Shown here: piece by piece, positions 43,371-51,898 of the stretch
Layout: the number at the start of each line of letters is the position of its first letter
How positions within the stretch are numbered: the stretch's first letter is position 1
Source of the DNA: an uncultured Marvinbryantia sp.
GTDB taxonomy: Bacteria > Bacillota > Clostridia > Lachnospirales > Lachnospiraceae
Length of the DNA stretch: 64,000 bases
Direction: 5' to 3'
Assembly (NCBI GenBank): GCA_934408725.1
Contig: CAKRVB010000009.1
Span: 1-64,000, forward strand
Program-made: the position numbers and the translations under genes
The notes under the pieces: generated by a model
Databases searched by the model: none
What the model was told of the DNA's origin: nothing
The model's input: only the letters and a program-made list of their open reading frames with translations

Positions 43371-44691
43371 ATGGACAAATAATCTGGGGCTGAAGATTGT
43401 TTCTCTTCTGGTGTCCTGCCTGATCTGGGTGGTAGTAACCAATACTAACGATCCGGAAAGCATTCAGGTATACAAGAATGTGCCGATTACCATTAAGAAT
43501 CAGGACACCATTACGAATGCCAACAAGACATTTACAGTGGTGGATGGTGTGGATAAGATCAATGTATATGTGACAGCGAGAAAGAGTGTACGATCGTCAT
43601 TGACGGCGGGCAGTTTCACTGTAAAAGCAGATATGGAGAACTATAATGAGGCACTGGGGACCATTCCTCTGGAGATTAGCTGTGAGGATGGCAGAATCCG
43701 CCAGGAAGATATCAGGATGATTCCTTCTTCACTGAAGATCAGTATGGAAGATAAGGTGGAACAGAACTTTGGAGTGGCAGTGGTCACTACCGGAAAAACA
43801 GATAAAGGATATGAAGTTGGAAAAACGACCATTGTGACCGGGGATACGATCAGAATTGCCGGACCGGAATCACTGATTAATATCATCGGAAAAGTTACGA
43901 TTTCCGTGGATGTTACGAATATGAGTATGGGATCTACAGATTTTTATCCGATTCGAATTGAAGACAAAAACGGAGCAACACTGACAGACGGACAGATGAG
44001 CAATCTGGAACTGAAAAACAGTGATGGAGTAAGCCTTCAGAACAATTCGGCGGAAGTTCGGACAGAAATCTGGAAGGTATACAATGATATTCCGTTGAAA
44101 GTGGATGTGACAGGCGAAGTTGCTCCTGGATATAAAGTGTCTTCTGTAACACTGGCTCCACAGACGATTAATCTGGTAGCGGAAGAAAATGCGATAGAGG
44201 AACTGGGAGGTGTCATACAGCTGAAGGATCCTGTTAATATAGAAGGTATGACAGAAACGCAGGATTTCACAGTGGATTTGAATGATACGTTAAATCAGTA
44301 TGCCGACATTCGACTGGAAAGTGATATTTCCTCTGCTATCACGGTACATGTAGGTATTGATGAAGTAGGAAGCAAGACATTCCAGATGCCAATATCTGAT
44401 ATTATCATGCATAATATACCGTCAGACAAGAAACTGATATTCTCACCGGCAGATGCAGTTGATATCAGTGTAAAGACGACAAATGAGGACAGTGAGGAAG
44501 CGATTACCCTGACTTTGTCGGATATTTCCGCAGAGATCGATCTGAAGAACTGTGAGATAAACGGAAGTTATACACTTCCGGTACAGGTGACTCTGCCAGA
44601 GGGATATGAGCTGGTAAATGATGTTTCTATTGTAGTTAATATAGAGGAACAGGATAATGAAGCAGAGGTAGAAGCGAATACGGAGGGATAG
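43360..44691 (+). CDS. cdaR: CdaA regulator CdaR (YbbR domains)
   Basis: CdaR is an extracytoplasmic membrane-anchored protein that tunes CdaA. The 443 residues have one N-terminal membrane helix at about 10-28 and then four YbbR-like repeats, rich in beta strands, for instance the segments FTVKADMENYNEALGTI and ISVDVTNMSMGSTDFYPI. The C-terminus is acidic. It overlaps cdaA by 11 bases and ends 2 bases before an HPr gene, where glmM is more usual in Firmicutes. Confidence 0.93.
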   Translation: MKHKWTNNLGLKIVSLLVSCLIWVVVTNTNDPESIQVYKNVPITIKNQDTITNANKTFTVVDGVDKINVYVTARKSVRSSLTAGSFTVKADMENYNEALGTIPLEISCEDGRIRQEDIRMIPSSLKISMEDKVEQNFGVAVVTTGKTDKGYEVGKTTIVTGDTIRIAGPESLINIIGKVTISVDVTNMSMGSTDFYPIRIEDKNGATLTDGQMSNLELKNSDGVSLQNNSAEVRTEIWKVYNDIPLKVDVTGEVAPGYKVSSVTLAPQTINLVAEENAIEELGGVIQLKDPVNIEGMTETQDFTVDLNDTLNQYADIRLESDISSAITVHVGIDEVGSKTFQMPISDIIMHNIPSDKKLIFSPADAVDISVKTTNEDSEEAITLTLSDISAEIDLKNCEINGSYTLPVQVTLPEGYELVNDVSIVVNIEEQDNEAEVEANTEG

Positions 44692-44693
44692 AA

Positions 44694-44957
44694 ATGGTAA
44701 GCAGAACTTTTACAATCAGGAACCAGGCGGGATTACATCTGAAACCATCAGCAGCACTTTGTACAGAAGCAATTAAATATAAGTCCTCTGTAACGCTGAC
44801 ATTTGGAAATACGACCACGAATGCGAAAAGTGTTCTGAATGTCCTGAGTGCCTGTGTTAAACATGAAGATGCGATTACACTGACGTGTGAAGGCGAAGAC
44901 GAAGAAGAGGCATTGGAGAATATTGGGAGACTGATAGAAGAAGGGCTGGGCGAGTAG
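44694..44957 (+). CDS. HPr-family phosphocarrier protein
   Basis: The 87-residue protein has the HPr fold with His15 in QAGLHLKPSAAL and Ser46 in NAKSVLNV. Arg17, which usually follows the active His as HARP, is Lys here (HLKP). It could accept phosphate from enzyme I, although the change and the absence of other PTS genes make a regulatory or specialised role possible. GGAGGG precedes the ATG, and it is 2 bases from cdaR. A second HPr-like gene of this window (25.6 kb) lacks His15, so the two have distinct roles. Confidence 0.85.
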   Translation: MVSRTFTIRNQAGLHLKPSAALCTEAIKYKSSVTLTFGNTTTNAKSVLNVLSACVKHEDAITLTCEGEDEEEALENIGRLIEEGLGE

Positions 44958-44981
44958 TAGATCAAATAAGACGGGCAGAAG

Positions 44982-45027
44982 AAAAAGAGTTGGAAAGAAG
45001 AAATGAATCTTCTTTCCAACTCTTTTT
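44982..45027. terminator. Bidirectional terminator between HPr and L,D-transpeptidase genes
   Basis: AAAAGAGTTGGAAAGAAGA pairs with TCTTCTTTCCAACTCTTTT around a short loop, with A- and T-runs on the two sides. It can serve both converging genes. Confidence 0.9.
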
Positions 45028-45047
45028 TCGTATGGAATAAATAGGAT

Positions 45048-46385
45048 CTAATTTTTGAGTGCCACATCATATCCGGCTGGATTTTTAAAGTCATCAGTTG
45101 GGTCTGCGCCAACAGATCTCTTTGGCATTTTTGCAACGGTTGGTTTGCCAAGAGGAGTAGGAGCATTGTCACTGATTACAACAGTAGAGCCGATCGGAAC
45201 ATTGTAATAAATCCATTTCGCATCGGCAATGCACAGACGGATGCATCCGGCAGAAGCTGGTTTGCCAAGGTTGTTATAGTCGTTCGCTTCCACTTTGTAA
45301 GGATTCCGGTTGGTAACGTGCATTGGAACGGAGTGGAACAGGTATTCCGGAAGAAAATGACTGCTGTACTGTCCAATAGATGGACCATCCAGCATAGCCC
45401 ATGTCAGGTGATCTTTGATAGTAAAGGTACCTACCGGTGTTTCATGTCCGCTGCGTCCTACGCTGCAGGCCATGGCTTTGATTGGAACTCCGTTATCATA
45501 TATCGTTACTACACATTTCTTACGGTTAACCTGAATGACAATATTTCCAGAAGAATTGTAGGTTACATAGCCGCTTTTGCCAAAGGTATAGGTTTTGCCA
45601 TTGATCTTTTTGGTGCCGACGGTCATGGCACCCTGTCTGGCTGGATCCAGATAGTATTTTTTGGAACCAAGTACCAGCCATCCGGTCTGACGGCGGCCCA
45701 TACTATTATAATGATAGCGGGTACCGTTCATGGTTTTCCATGCATTCGTAATGGCACGGCCTGTTTTCTTATTCAGATAATAATAAAATTTTCCATATTT
45801 AACGGAACCATACAGCATTTTTCCTGTGGAAGCACCAAATACATAGTAATATTTGCCAATGCGCTGAAGGCCTTTCTGCACAACACCTTTGGAATTAAAG
45901 TAATATTTGTTCTTGTTGATGGTAGCAATTTTACTGCGCACTGCTTTACCATTAGAAGCAAAATAGTAAGTGCTCTTGCCGATGGTTACCCAGTTTTTCT
46001 TAATCATAGCGCCATTAGCCGGATCAAAATAGTAATAATTGCCGCTGCGTTTGCATAAACCAGTCTTCAGCGCACCAGAAGAAGCTGCATAATAATTTTT
46101 CTTTTTGTACTTTGTCCAGCCGGTAATAAGACTTCCATCTGCACGGCTGACATAAAGCTTGTTGTTATATCTGGTTACCTGATTGGTAATCAGCCTGCCG
46201 GTGGAATCAAAGAGATATCTTTTTTTACTGATCGTTTTCAGGCCGGTTACCTTCTGCCCATTACGATAATACGCAGTGGCACCATCTTCTGTTCGCCATT
46301 CTGCACTGACCAGACCGGAAAGTGAGAAAAAGAGGCAGAAAAACAGAAGAACAGACATTAGTGTATACTTCTTTTTTTGAATCAT
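45048..46385 (-). CDS. Secreted L,D-transpeptidase with cell-wall-binding repeats
   Basis: The 445-residue protein has a signal peptide with probable cleavage after VSA (about residue 28). Residues about 29-270 are tandem 20-residue cell-wall/choline-binding-type repeats with the pattern YYFxxxGxxxxG (for example KKRYLFDSTGRLIT). The C-terminal YkuD domain (about 280-415) has catalytic Cys381 in SAGCIRL and an upstream His in HSVPMHV. Such enzymes make 3-3 peptidoglycan cross-links or anchor proteins. AAGGAGAGG precedes the ATG on the minus strand. It is the only gene on this strand, set between two plus-strand units and closed by the shared terminator. Confidence 0.92.
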   Translation of the reverse strand: MIQKKKYTLMSVLLFFCLFFSLSGLVSAEWRTEDGATAYYRNGQKVTGLKTISKKRYLFDSTGRLITNQVTRYNNKLYVSRADGSLITGWTKYKKKNYYAASSGALKTGLCKRSGNYYYFDPANGAMIKKNWVTIGKSTYYFASNGKAVRSKIATINKNKYYFNSKGVVQKGLQRIGKYYYVFGASTGKMLYGSVKYGKFYYYLNKKTGRAITNAWKTMNGTRYHYNSMGRRQTGWLVLGSKKYYLDPARQGAMTVGTKKINGKTYTFGKSGYVTYNSSGNIVIQVNRKKCVVTIYDNGVPIKAMACSVGRSGHETPVGTFTIKDHLTWAMLDGPSIGQYSSHFLPEYLFHSVPMHVTNRNPYKVEANDYNNLGKPASAGCIRLCIADAKWIYYNVPIGSTVVISDNAPTPLGKPTVAKMPKRSVGADPTDDFKNPAGYDVALKN

Positions 46386-46431
46386 ATTCCTCTCCTTTTT
46401 GAAATAAAAATTTTAGGTTTCTTTTAATTTC

Positions 46432-46460
46432 AGTATAGCATTGGGAATAAAATTCCACAA
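46432..46460 (-). promoter_or_regulatory. Promoter of the L,D-transpeptidase gene
   Basis: On the minus strand, TTGTGG (46460-46455) and TATACT (46437-46432) are 17 bases apart, about 47 bases before the start codon. Confidence 0.6.
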
Positions 46461-46488
46461 GCTGAAAAAGGAAAAATCAGGGAGATAC

Positions 46489-46517
46489 TTGCGAAATAAG
46501 AGGCCTTACGATAGAAT
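46489..46517 (+). promoter_or_regulatory. Promoter of the wall-polysaccharide cluster (first genes)
   Basis: TTGCGA (46489-46494), a 17-base spacer and TAGAAT (46512-46517) lie about 54 bases before the first membrane gene, divergent from the transpeptidase promoter. Confidence 0.45.
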
Positions 46518-46570
46518 AGAAAAGAATTGTAATGACAGAATAAAAAATAGAAGTAAGAGGATATAGGAAT

Positions 46571-47647
46571 ATGGGAAAAATAATAGCAGGAAGTGTAATC
46601 TGGTTAGGTGTGATCCCATTTCTGATGGGAACACTGCTGCTTTCCTTTGCAAAAAGAAAAGAGGATAATATAGCAGAATGTATGACAACTGGATATTTTG
46701 TAATGTTTACAGTATGTCAGATACTGGTAGTTCCGATGATTTTGACTGAGGTACCGTTTCATGTATTCAGTCAGACACTGGCAGCAGTTTTGGCGCTGCT
46801 GGCAGTAATGGGACTTCTTCGGACACGAAAGAGGATCTGGAAGATGTTGAAGGAGTTGATCGAAGGAGCATTTCGACATTCCTGGACAGTATACGCAGCG
46901 GCAGCAGCAGTTCTTGTGCAGGCGTATTATTATATACAGTACATGGTGACCAATCTGGACGATGCTTATTATGTGGGGGTGGCAACGACTGCGCTTCAGA
47001 CGGATAGTATGTATCGCTATTCCCCATACACAGGAAGGGCAGTAACTGGTTTTAATTTAAGGTACTGTCTGTCACCGTTTTCCATGCTTCAGGCAGCACT
47101 GAGTAGATGGATTGGGGTACATCCGTCTACACTGGATCATACGATTCTGGCACCGGTGCTGGTCATTTTGGCTTATCTGGTATACTGGTCTATGGGAAAA
47201 TTATTATTTGCAAAAGAGAACAGGACGGATCACAGCACAGACAGTACGGAAAAAATGACAGGATTATTTATCCTGTTTCTTTCGATCATTCATGTCACAT
47301 CCTATTATTGTATTCGTAATCAGGGATCTGTGCTGCTGGTGCGGATCTGGCAGGGAAAAGCGGTGCTGGCCTCAGTATTGATTCCATTTTTATTTTACCA
47401 TTGTTATCGAATGGCACGCAGACCAGAAGAAAAAGGGAATGTTGTGATTTTGCTGACTGCAATGTTTAGCTGTTGTCTGGTGTCCTCGATGGGAATTGCA
47501 TTGCCAGTGGTACTGCTGGGCATTTTTTCGTTACTGTTTGGACTGTTTCAGAAAAATGGACACTATTTCTGGAAAATGGCAGCAGGCTGTCTGCCGTGTG
47601 CCTTATATGGCATATTATACATTGCACTTAGAAATATATTAGGATAA
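46571..47647 (+). CDS. Multi-pass membrane protein (DUF6077-like)
   Basis: The 358-residue protein has about ten hydrophobic segments and an extracellular-type loop with TNLDDAYYVGVATTALQTDSMYRYSPYTG, a sequence I associate with the DUF6077 membrane family of Lachnospiraceae; the family call is from memory and moderate. The overall look is that of GT-C type membrane glycosyltransferases, including acidic residues (NLDD) in the first outer loop. It is followed after 18 bases by another membrane gene that may be its second half. ATAGGA sits before the ATG. Confidence 0.65.
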   Translation: MGKIIAGSVIWLGVIPFLMGTLLLSFAKRKEDNIAECMTTGYFVMFTVCQILVVPMILTEVPFHVFSQTLAAVLALLAVMGLLRTRKRIWKMLKELIEGAFRHSWTVYAAAAAVLVQAYYYIQYMVTNLDDAYYVGVATTALQTDSMYRYSPYTGRAVTGFNLRYCLSPFSMLQAALSRWIGVHPSTLDHTILAPVLVILAYLVYWSMGKLLFAKENRTDHSTDSTEKMTGLFILFLSIIHVTSYYCIRNQGSVLLVRIWQGKAVLASVLIPFLFYHCYRMARRPEEKGNVVILLTAMFSCCLVSSMGIALPVVLLGIFSLLFGLFQKNGHYFWKMAAGCLPCALYGILYIALRNILG

Positions 47648-47665
47648 GAAAAAAGGAATAGAAAA

Positions 47666-48463
47666 ATGATAAATTTGATTATAAGCCAATTGCACATGTC
47701 TGTAGACTGGCTGCGGCAGTTCAATGATGAGGGGCTGCATTTTATCATCATGTTTCTGGCACTGATCTATATTCTGCTAAGAAAAGAGGAAGTTTGTCAC
47801 AGACGGTTATTTATAGGATACAGTTTGATTTTTACGGCTGTGTATTTTTGCCCACTTACTTCCTGGCTGATTACAAGGGCGATTGGTGAACTGGTATACT
47901 GGAGAATGCTGTGGATGATGCCATTGCCTGTGATCATTGCCTACGCTATGGTGAAGCTGTGGAGCCGGATGGAGAAAAAATGGCAGAGGACAGTCTCCAT
48001 AGGTGTATTTGCCGGTACTATGGTTGTGCTTGGACAGTTCATCTATATGGAGAACAGTCCCTACGAGACAAGAGCCAACTGGGAAAAGATTCCGACTTCG
48101 CCGATTGCGATTTGCGATATTGTAAATGCCGGCAGAGAAAGTGAAGATGAATGGGCAATGCTGGCAGCACCGGAAGATATGGTGCCTTATATCCGTGTGC
48201 ATGACGCATCCATCCGCCAGGTATATGGACGGAAGGGAAATTACTGGATGGCCAAAAAGGGTGGAAGCTATATTGTAAATGCCCTGAAAAATGAGATTAC
48301 CGATTATCAAACTTTGTGTGAGAAATGTCGTGCAGTGAGATGCAATTATATTGTTCTTCCAGATGGAGCGGGAAGAGTAGAAGGTATGGCGGAATATCAC
48401 TTTGAAGTGATTGGAAGAGTGGGCAGTTATATCGTATTCAAAGATATGGACTGGACCCCGTAG
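47666..48463 (+). CDS. Membrane protein, probable partner or second half of the DUF6077-like gene
   Basis: The 265-residue protein has about four hydrophobic segments (about 25-115) with a YWRMLWMMPLPVIIAY stretch, then a soluble C-terminal domain (about 125-265) rich in aromatic residues (NYWMAKKGGSYIVNALKN). I did not match it to a characterised family. Length and topology together with the preceding 358-residue protein would make one GT-C-like enzyme of about 620 residues with a periplasmic-side domain. Whether this is a natural split or a frameshift or stop relic needs comparison with relatives. AAAAAGGAATAG precedes the ATG. Confidence 0.6.
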   Translation: MINLIISQLHMSVDWLRQFNDEGLHFIIMFLALIYILLRKEEVCHRRLFIGYSLIFTAVYFCPLTSWLITRAIGELVYWRMLWMMPLPVIIAYAMVKLWSRMEKKWQRTVSIGVFAGTMVVLGQFIYMENSPYETRANWEKIPTSPIAICDIVNAGRESEDEWAMLAAPEDMVPYIRVHDASIRQVYGRKGNYWMAKKGGSYIVNALKNEITDYQTLCEKCRAVRCNYIVLPDGAGRVEGMAEYHFEVIGRVGSYIVFKDMDWTP

Positions 48464-48473
48464 CAGCTTATGA

Positions 48474-48502
48474 TTGTATTTTGCAGAAAAATGTTGTAAA
48501 AT
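48474..48502 (+). promoter_or_regulatory. Promoter of the sugar transferase gene
   Basis: TTGTAT (48474-48479) and TAAAAT (48497-48502) with exactly 17 bases between, about 33 bases before the ATG at 48535. Confidence 0.55.
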
Positions 48503-48534
48503 GTGATGAAAATGTTTTACAGAAGGTAGGGAGC

Positions 48535-49944
48535 ATGAAAAAAAGAGAACAATACAAGCGTATGATAATGTTTCTGTCTTCGGCACTGATTGTAGCGCTG
48601 GAGACAGCAATCTTTGCTTATGTATGGTACTATCATTATGCAGATGAAGCAATTATCGGAAAAACATTCTGGAAAAAAGGTAACTTTGTGGTAATTGCTC
48701 AGTATGCATTGATGATCTATCTGTTTTATCGTATCTATGGTGGATTCAAAGTGGGATATCTTCGCGTATTTGAGGTGCTGTATTCTCAGATTTTGTCTGT
48801 ATTGTGTGTGAATATGATCACATATCTGCAGTTGTGCCTGATCGGACGGTGGAAGTTTACAACCAATATTCTGCCATTGTTGTATATGACTCTCATTGAT
48901 CTTATTATTGTGATCTTATGGGTTGTGTTTATGCGTATGATATATGAAAAAATATATCCGCCGCGGAAGATGCTGCTGGTATATGGAACGCATAACCCGA
49001 AAGATCTGATTCACAAGATTTCTTCCAGAGAAGACAAATACAACATTTGTGAGATGGTACATTTGTCTCTGGGCGAAGAAAAGATCAAAGAGAAGATTGA
49101 TGAGTATCCATCTGTAATTCTTGGAGATATTCCAGCTCATGAGAGGAATGTTTTCCTGAAATACTGTTTTGAACAGAATATCAGATGCTACAGCATTCCT
49201 AAGATCTCAGATATTTTACTGCGAAACGCAGACAGTATCCATCTGTTTGACACCACACTGATGTTGTCGCGGAACAGGGGATTGACAGCGGAACAGGAAT
49301 TTGCCAAACGCGCCATGGATATTGTATTTTCATTGATTGGGCTGATAATTGCATTACCGTTTATGCTGGTGATTGCCATACTGATTAAGGCATATGACGG
49401 AGGACCGGTATTTTATAAGCAGGATCGTCTGACCAAAGACGGAAGAGTATTTCAGATTCTGAAGTTTCGAAGCATGAAAGTGCAGTCAGAGAAGAAGGGA
49501 GCCCGCCTGGCAATGAAAGATGATGACCGGATTACGCCGATAGGAAGAGTATTACGCCAGATTCATTTTGATGAGCTGCCACAGATCTTCAACATTCTCA
49601 AAGGAGATATGTCGCTGGTTGGACCAAGACCGGAACGGCCGGAGATTGCCAGACAGTATCTGGAAGAAATCCCGGAGTTCAATTACCGGCTGAAGGTCAA
49701 AGCGGGACTGACCGGTTATGCACAGGTATATGGCAAATATAATACGACACCATATGATAAACTGAAACTGGATCTGACATATATCGAGACATATAGTTTT
49801 GTACAGGATATTAAGCTGCTGATGCTGACCTTTAAGATTCTTTTCCAGAAAGAGAGCACAGAAGGGGTGGAAAGCTGGCAGGTGACAGCGGCCACGAAAG
49901 AAGATATGGCAGCAGAAGAGAAAAAGAAAAGCAAAGAAGAGTAA
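48535..49944 (+). CDS. Polyprenyl glycosylphosphotransferase (initiating sugar transferase)
   Basis: The 469-residue protein moves a sugar-1-phosphate onto undecaprenyl phosphate to begin a wall polysaccharide. It has four N-terminal membrane helices (about 10-140), a central nucleotide-binding-like domain, one more helix (about 265-285), and the catalytic bacterial sugar transferase domain with the motifs KFRSMK, FDELPQIFNILKGDMSLVGPRP and the GLTGYAQV segment. The start at 48535 follows AGGTAGGGAG; the frame is open 18 codons further up but overlaps the promoter. It is the committed first step for the cluster downstream. Confidence 0.93.
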   Translation: MKKREQYKRMIMFLSSALIVALETAIFAYVWYYHYADEAIIGKTFWKKGNFVVIAQYALMIYLFYRIYGGFKVGYLRVFEVLYSQILSVLCVNMITYLQLCLIGRWKFTTNILPLLYMTLIDLIIVILWVVFMRMIYEKIYPPRKMLLVYGTHNPKDLIHKISSREDKYNICEMVHLSLGEEKIKEKIDEYPSVILGDIPAHERNVFLKYCFEQNIRCYSIPKISDILLRNADSIHLFDTTLMLSRNRGLTAEQEFAKRAMDIVFSLIGLIIALPFMLVIAILIKAYDGGPVFYKQDRLTKDGRVFQILKFRSMKVQSEKKGARLAMKDDDRITPIGRVLRQIHFDELPQIFNILKGDMSLVGPRPERPEIARQYLEEIPEFNYRLKVKAGLTGYAQVYGKYNTTPYDKLKLDLTYIETYSFVQDIKLLMLTFKILFQKESTEGVESWQVTAATKEDMAAEEKKKSKEE

Positions 49945-49974
49945 AGAAAGTCACAGGGTGACGGAGGATTTTAT

Positions 49975-50727
49975 ATGACTGAGCCAATTGTATCGGTTAT
50001 TATGCCGGCATATCACTGCGAGGCGACGATTGCAAAGGCAATTGAATCTGTACTAAAGCAGCAGGTAGCACTGGAACTGATTATTATCAATGACTGTTCC
50101 GGAGAGGGCCTGGATCAGGTTATGGAGTCCTATGCGGATAATCCTGTGATTTTTTATGTGAAAAATGAAAAAAATATGGGAGCGGCACAGAGCCGTAACC
50201 GGGGAGTAGCCATGGCAAGGGGAACCTATGTGGCCTTCCTGGATGCAGATGACTGGTGGGAAGATAATAAGCTGGTAAAGCAGATCCACCTTATTGAAGA
50301 GACTCAGACGGTGCTTTGTTGTACAGCAAGAGAACTGATGACACCAGATGGAAAGCTGACCGGCCGGGTGATTCCGGTAAAGGAGACAATTACCTATCGT
50401 CAGCTGCTGCATCATAACAGCATCAACTGTTCTTCTGTGCTGATCCGCAGAGAAGTGATTCAGCAGTATCCTATGGAGCATGAAGACAGCCATGAAGACT
50501 ATATCCTTTGGCTGCGCATTCTCAGAAAATACCAAAGGGCTTGCGGTCTGAATGAACCTCTGCTAAAATATAGGTTGAGTTCCAGCGGGAAGTCAGGAAA
50601 TAAACTGAAATCAGCGGGTATGACTTATCGTGCTTATCGCTACAGCGGCTTTGGAAGAATACGGTCTTCCTGGTATTTCTGCTGCTATGCAGTACACGGA
50701 GTATGGAAGTATCTGCGGGCTCGTTAG
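49975..50727 (+). CDS. Glycosyltransferase family 2
   Basis: The 250-residue enzyme has a GT-A fold with the N-terminal pattern VSVIMPAYHCE, the nucleotide-binding acidic site in INDCSGE, and the DAD motif in FLDADDWW that binds metal. The length is short for family 2 and there is no membrane helix, so it probably acts on lipid-linked intermediates in the cytoplasm. The donor and linkage cannot be read from sequence. GACGGAGG precedes the ATG. Confidence 0.88.
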   Translation: MTEPIVSVIMPAYHCEATIAKAIESVLKQQVALELIIINDCSGEGLDQVMESYADNPVIFYVKNEKNMGAAQSRNRGVAMARGTYVAFLDADDWWEDNKLVKQIHLIEETQTVLCCTARELMTPDGKLTGRVIPVKETITYRQLLHHNSINCSSVLIRREVIQQYPMEHEDSHEDYILWLRILRKYQRACGLNEPLLKYRLSSSGKSGNKLKSAGMTYRAYRYSGFGRIRSSWYFCCYAVHGVWKYLRAR

Positions 50728-50737
50728 GAGGGCGTAC

Positions 50738-51898
50738 ATGAACACATATGGCAAAGCACTGTTTTCAGAGTTTATGAAAGTAGTGCTGCTACCATTTCAA
50801 TTAAAGAAAATAAAAGAAAACCGCATTGTATTCACTGGGTTGACAGGGGGAACCTCGTATGAATATTCAGGGAATCCAATGTACCTCTGTGAATATCTGA
50901 TGGAGCAGGATCCTGGAAAGTATGAGATCATCTGGGCAGTCAGTGATCCGGATAAGTACCGTTTTCTGGAAAAAAAAGGCATACGGTTGATAAAGCACTT
51001 TACCTGGGAGTCGTTTGGGTGGCTTTTGACAGCAAAAGTGATTGTATCCAACGGGTCCTATGCGCCCTGGTTCCCGTTTCGCCGTCATCAGTATTTCATC
51101 AATACCTGGCATGGTGGCGGAGCCTATAAGAGGATCGAGAACAGTAAGCCGGGGGCTAACTGGGCTACCAGACACCGGGCAAAGTTCTGTGCAGAAAATA
51201 TAGACTTATTCATATCTACCTGTAAAGTCGCCACGAAAGAACTGATTCGTGGTTCTTTCTGTTATGCGGGAGAGGTAATGGAAGCAGGGATGCCACGAAA
51301 TGATTTTCTGGTAAGACAGGAACTAAAAGCGGCAGAGGAGTCAGTACGCAGGTATTATCAATTGGACGAAGATACGAAAATTTTGTTGTATGCACCGACT
51401 TACCGTCATGGCAGCACAGAGGTGGTACTGGATGCAGATAGTCTTCTGGAAAATCTGGAACAGAATGGGGAAAAATGGGTATTTCTGTATCGGGCCCATC
51501 GTTATCAGGATGCAGATATGAAATTGCGTGTGAACGGTAAACGCATCCTTCCGGCATCGGAATATCCGGATATGCAGCAGCTGCTGGCAGCAGCAGATAT
51601 GATGATAACCGACTATTCTTCGAATATCTGGGACTATTCATTTTTGTATCGTCCGTGTTTCCTTTATGCACCAGATCTGGAAGAGTATCTGGAAAAGACC
51701 GGATTCTATGTGGATATTCATCAGTGGCCGTTTCCGATTGCAGGTACGCAGGAAGAATTGTGGCATCTGATAGAGGAATATGACGAACAGGATAATCGAA
51801 AGAAAATCGAAGAGCACCACAGGATGATGGGCAATACAGAGACTGGCCATGCCTGTGAAGAGATTAGAAAGAGGATTGCCGAGGTGTGTGGAAAATGA
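50738..51898 (+). CDS. CDP-glycerol glycerophosphotransferase family protein (TagF-like)
   Basis: The 386-residue protein belongs to the family that adds glycerol- or ribitol-phosphate units to teichoic acid chains. It has WHGGGAYK, YAPTYR and ITDYSSNIWDYSFLYRP, which hold the catalytic His and the CDP-binding residues. The start at 50738 follows TAGGAGG; an in-frame ATG upstream at 50630 overlaps the GT2 gene. It ends in a 4-base overlap with the next enzyme. Acceptor and polyol are inferred from the neighbouring TarI and TarJ. Confidence 0.88.
   Translation: MNTYGKALFSEFMKVVLLPFQLKKIKENRIVFTGLTGGTSYEYSGNPMYLCEYLMEQDPGKYEIIWAVSDPDKYRFLEKKGIRLIKHFTWESFGWLLTAKVIVSNGSYAPWFPFRRHQYFINTWHGGGAYKRIENSKPGANWATRHRAKFCAENIDLFISTCKVATKELIRGSFCYAGEVMEAGMPRNDFLVRQELKAAEESVRRYYQLDEDTKILLYAPTYRHGSTEVVLDADSLLENLEQNGEKWVFLYRAHRYQDADMKLRVNGKRILPASEYPDMQQLLAAADMMITDYSSNIWDYSFLYRPCFLYAPDLEEYLEKTGFYVDIHQWPFPIAGTQEELWHLIEEYDEQDNRKKIEEHHRMMGNTETGHACEEIRKRIAEVCGK

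Noticed and set aside
50630..50737. Longer start for the TagF-like protein
   Set aside because: It overlaps the end of the GT2 gene and lacks a ribosome site; TAGGAGG before 50738 decides the start.
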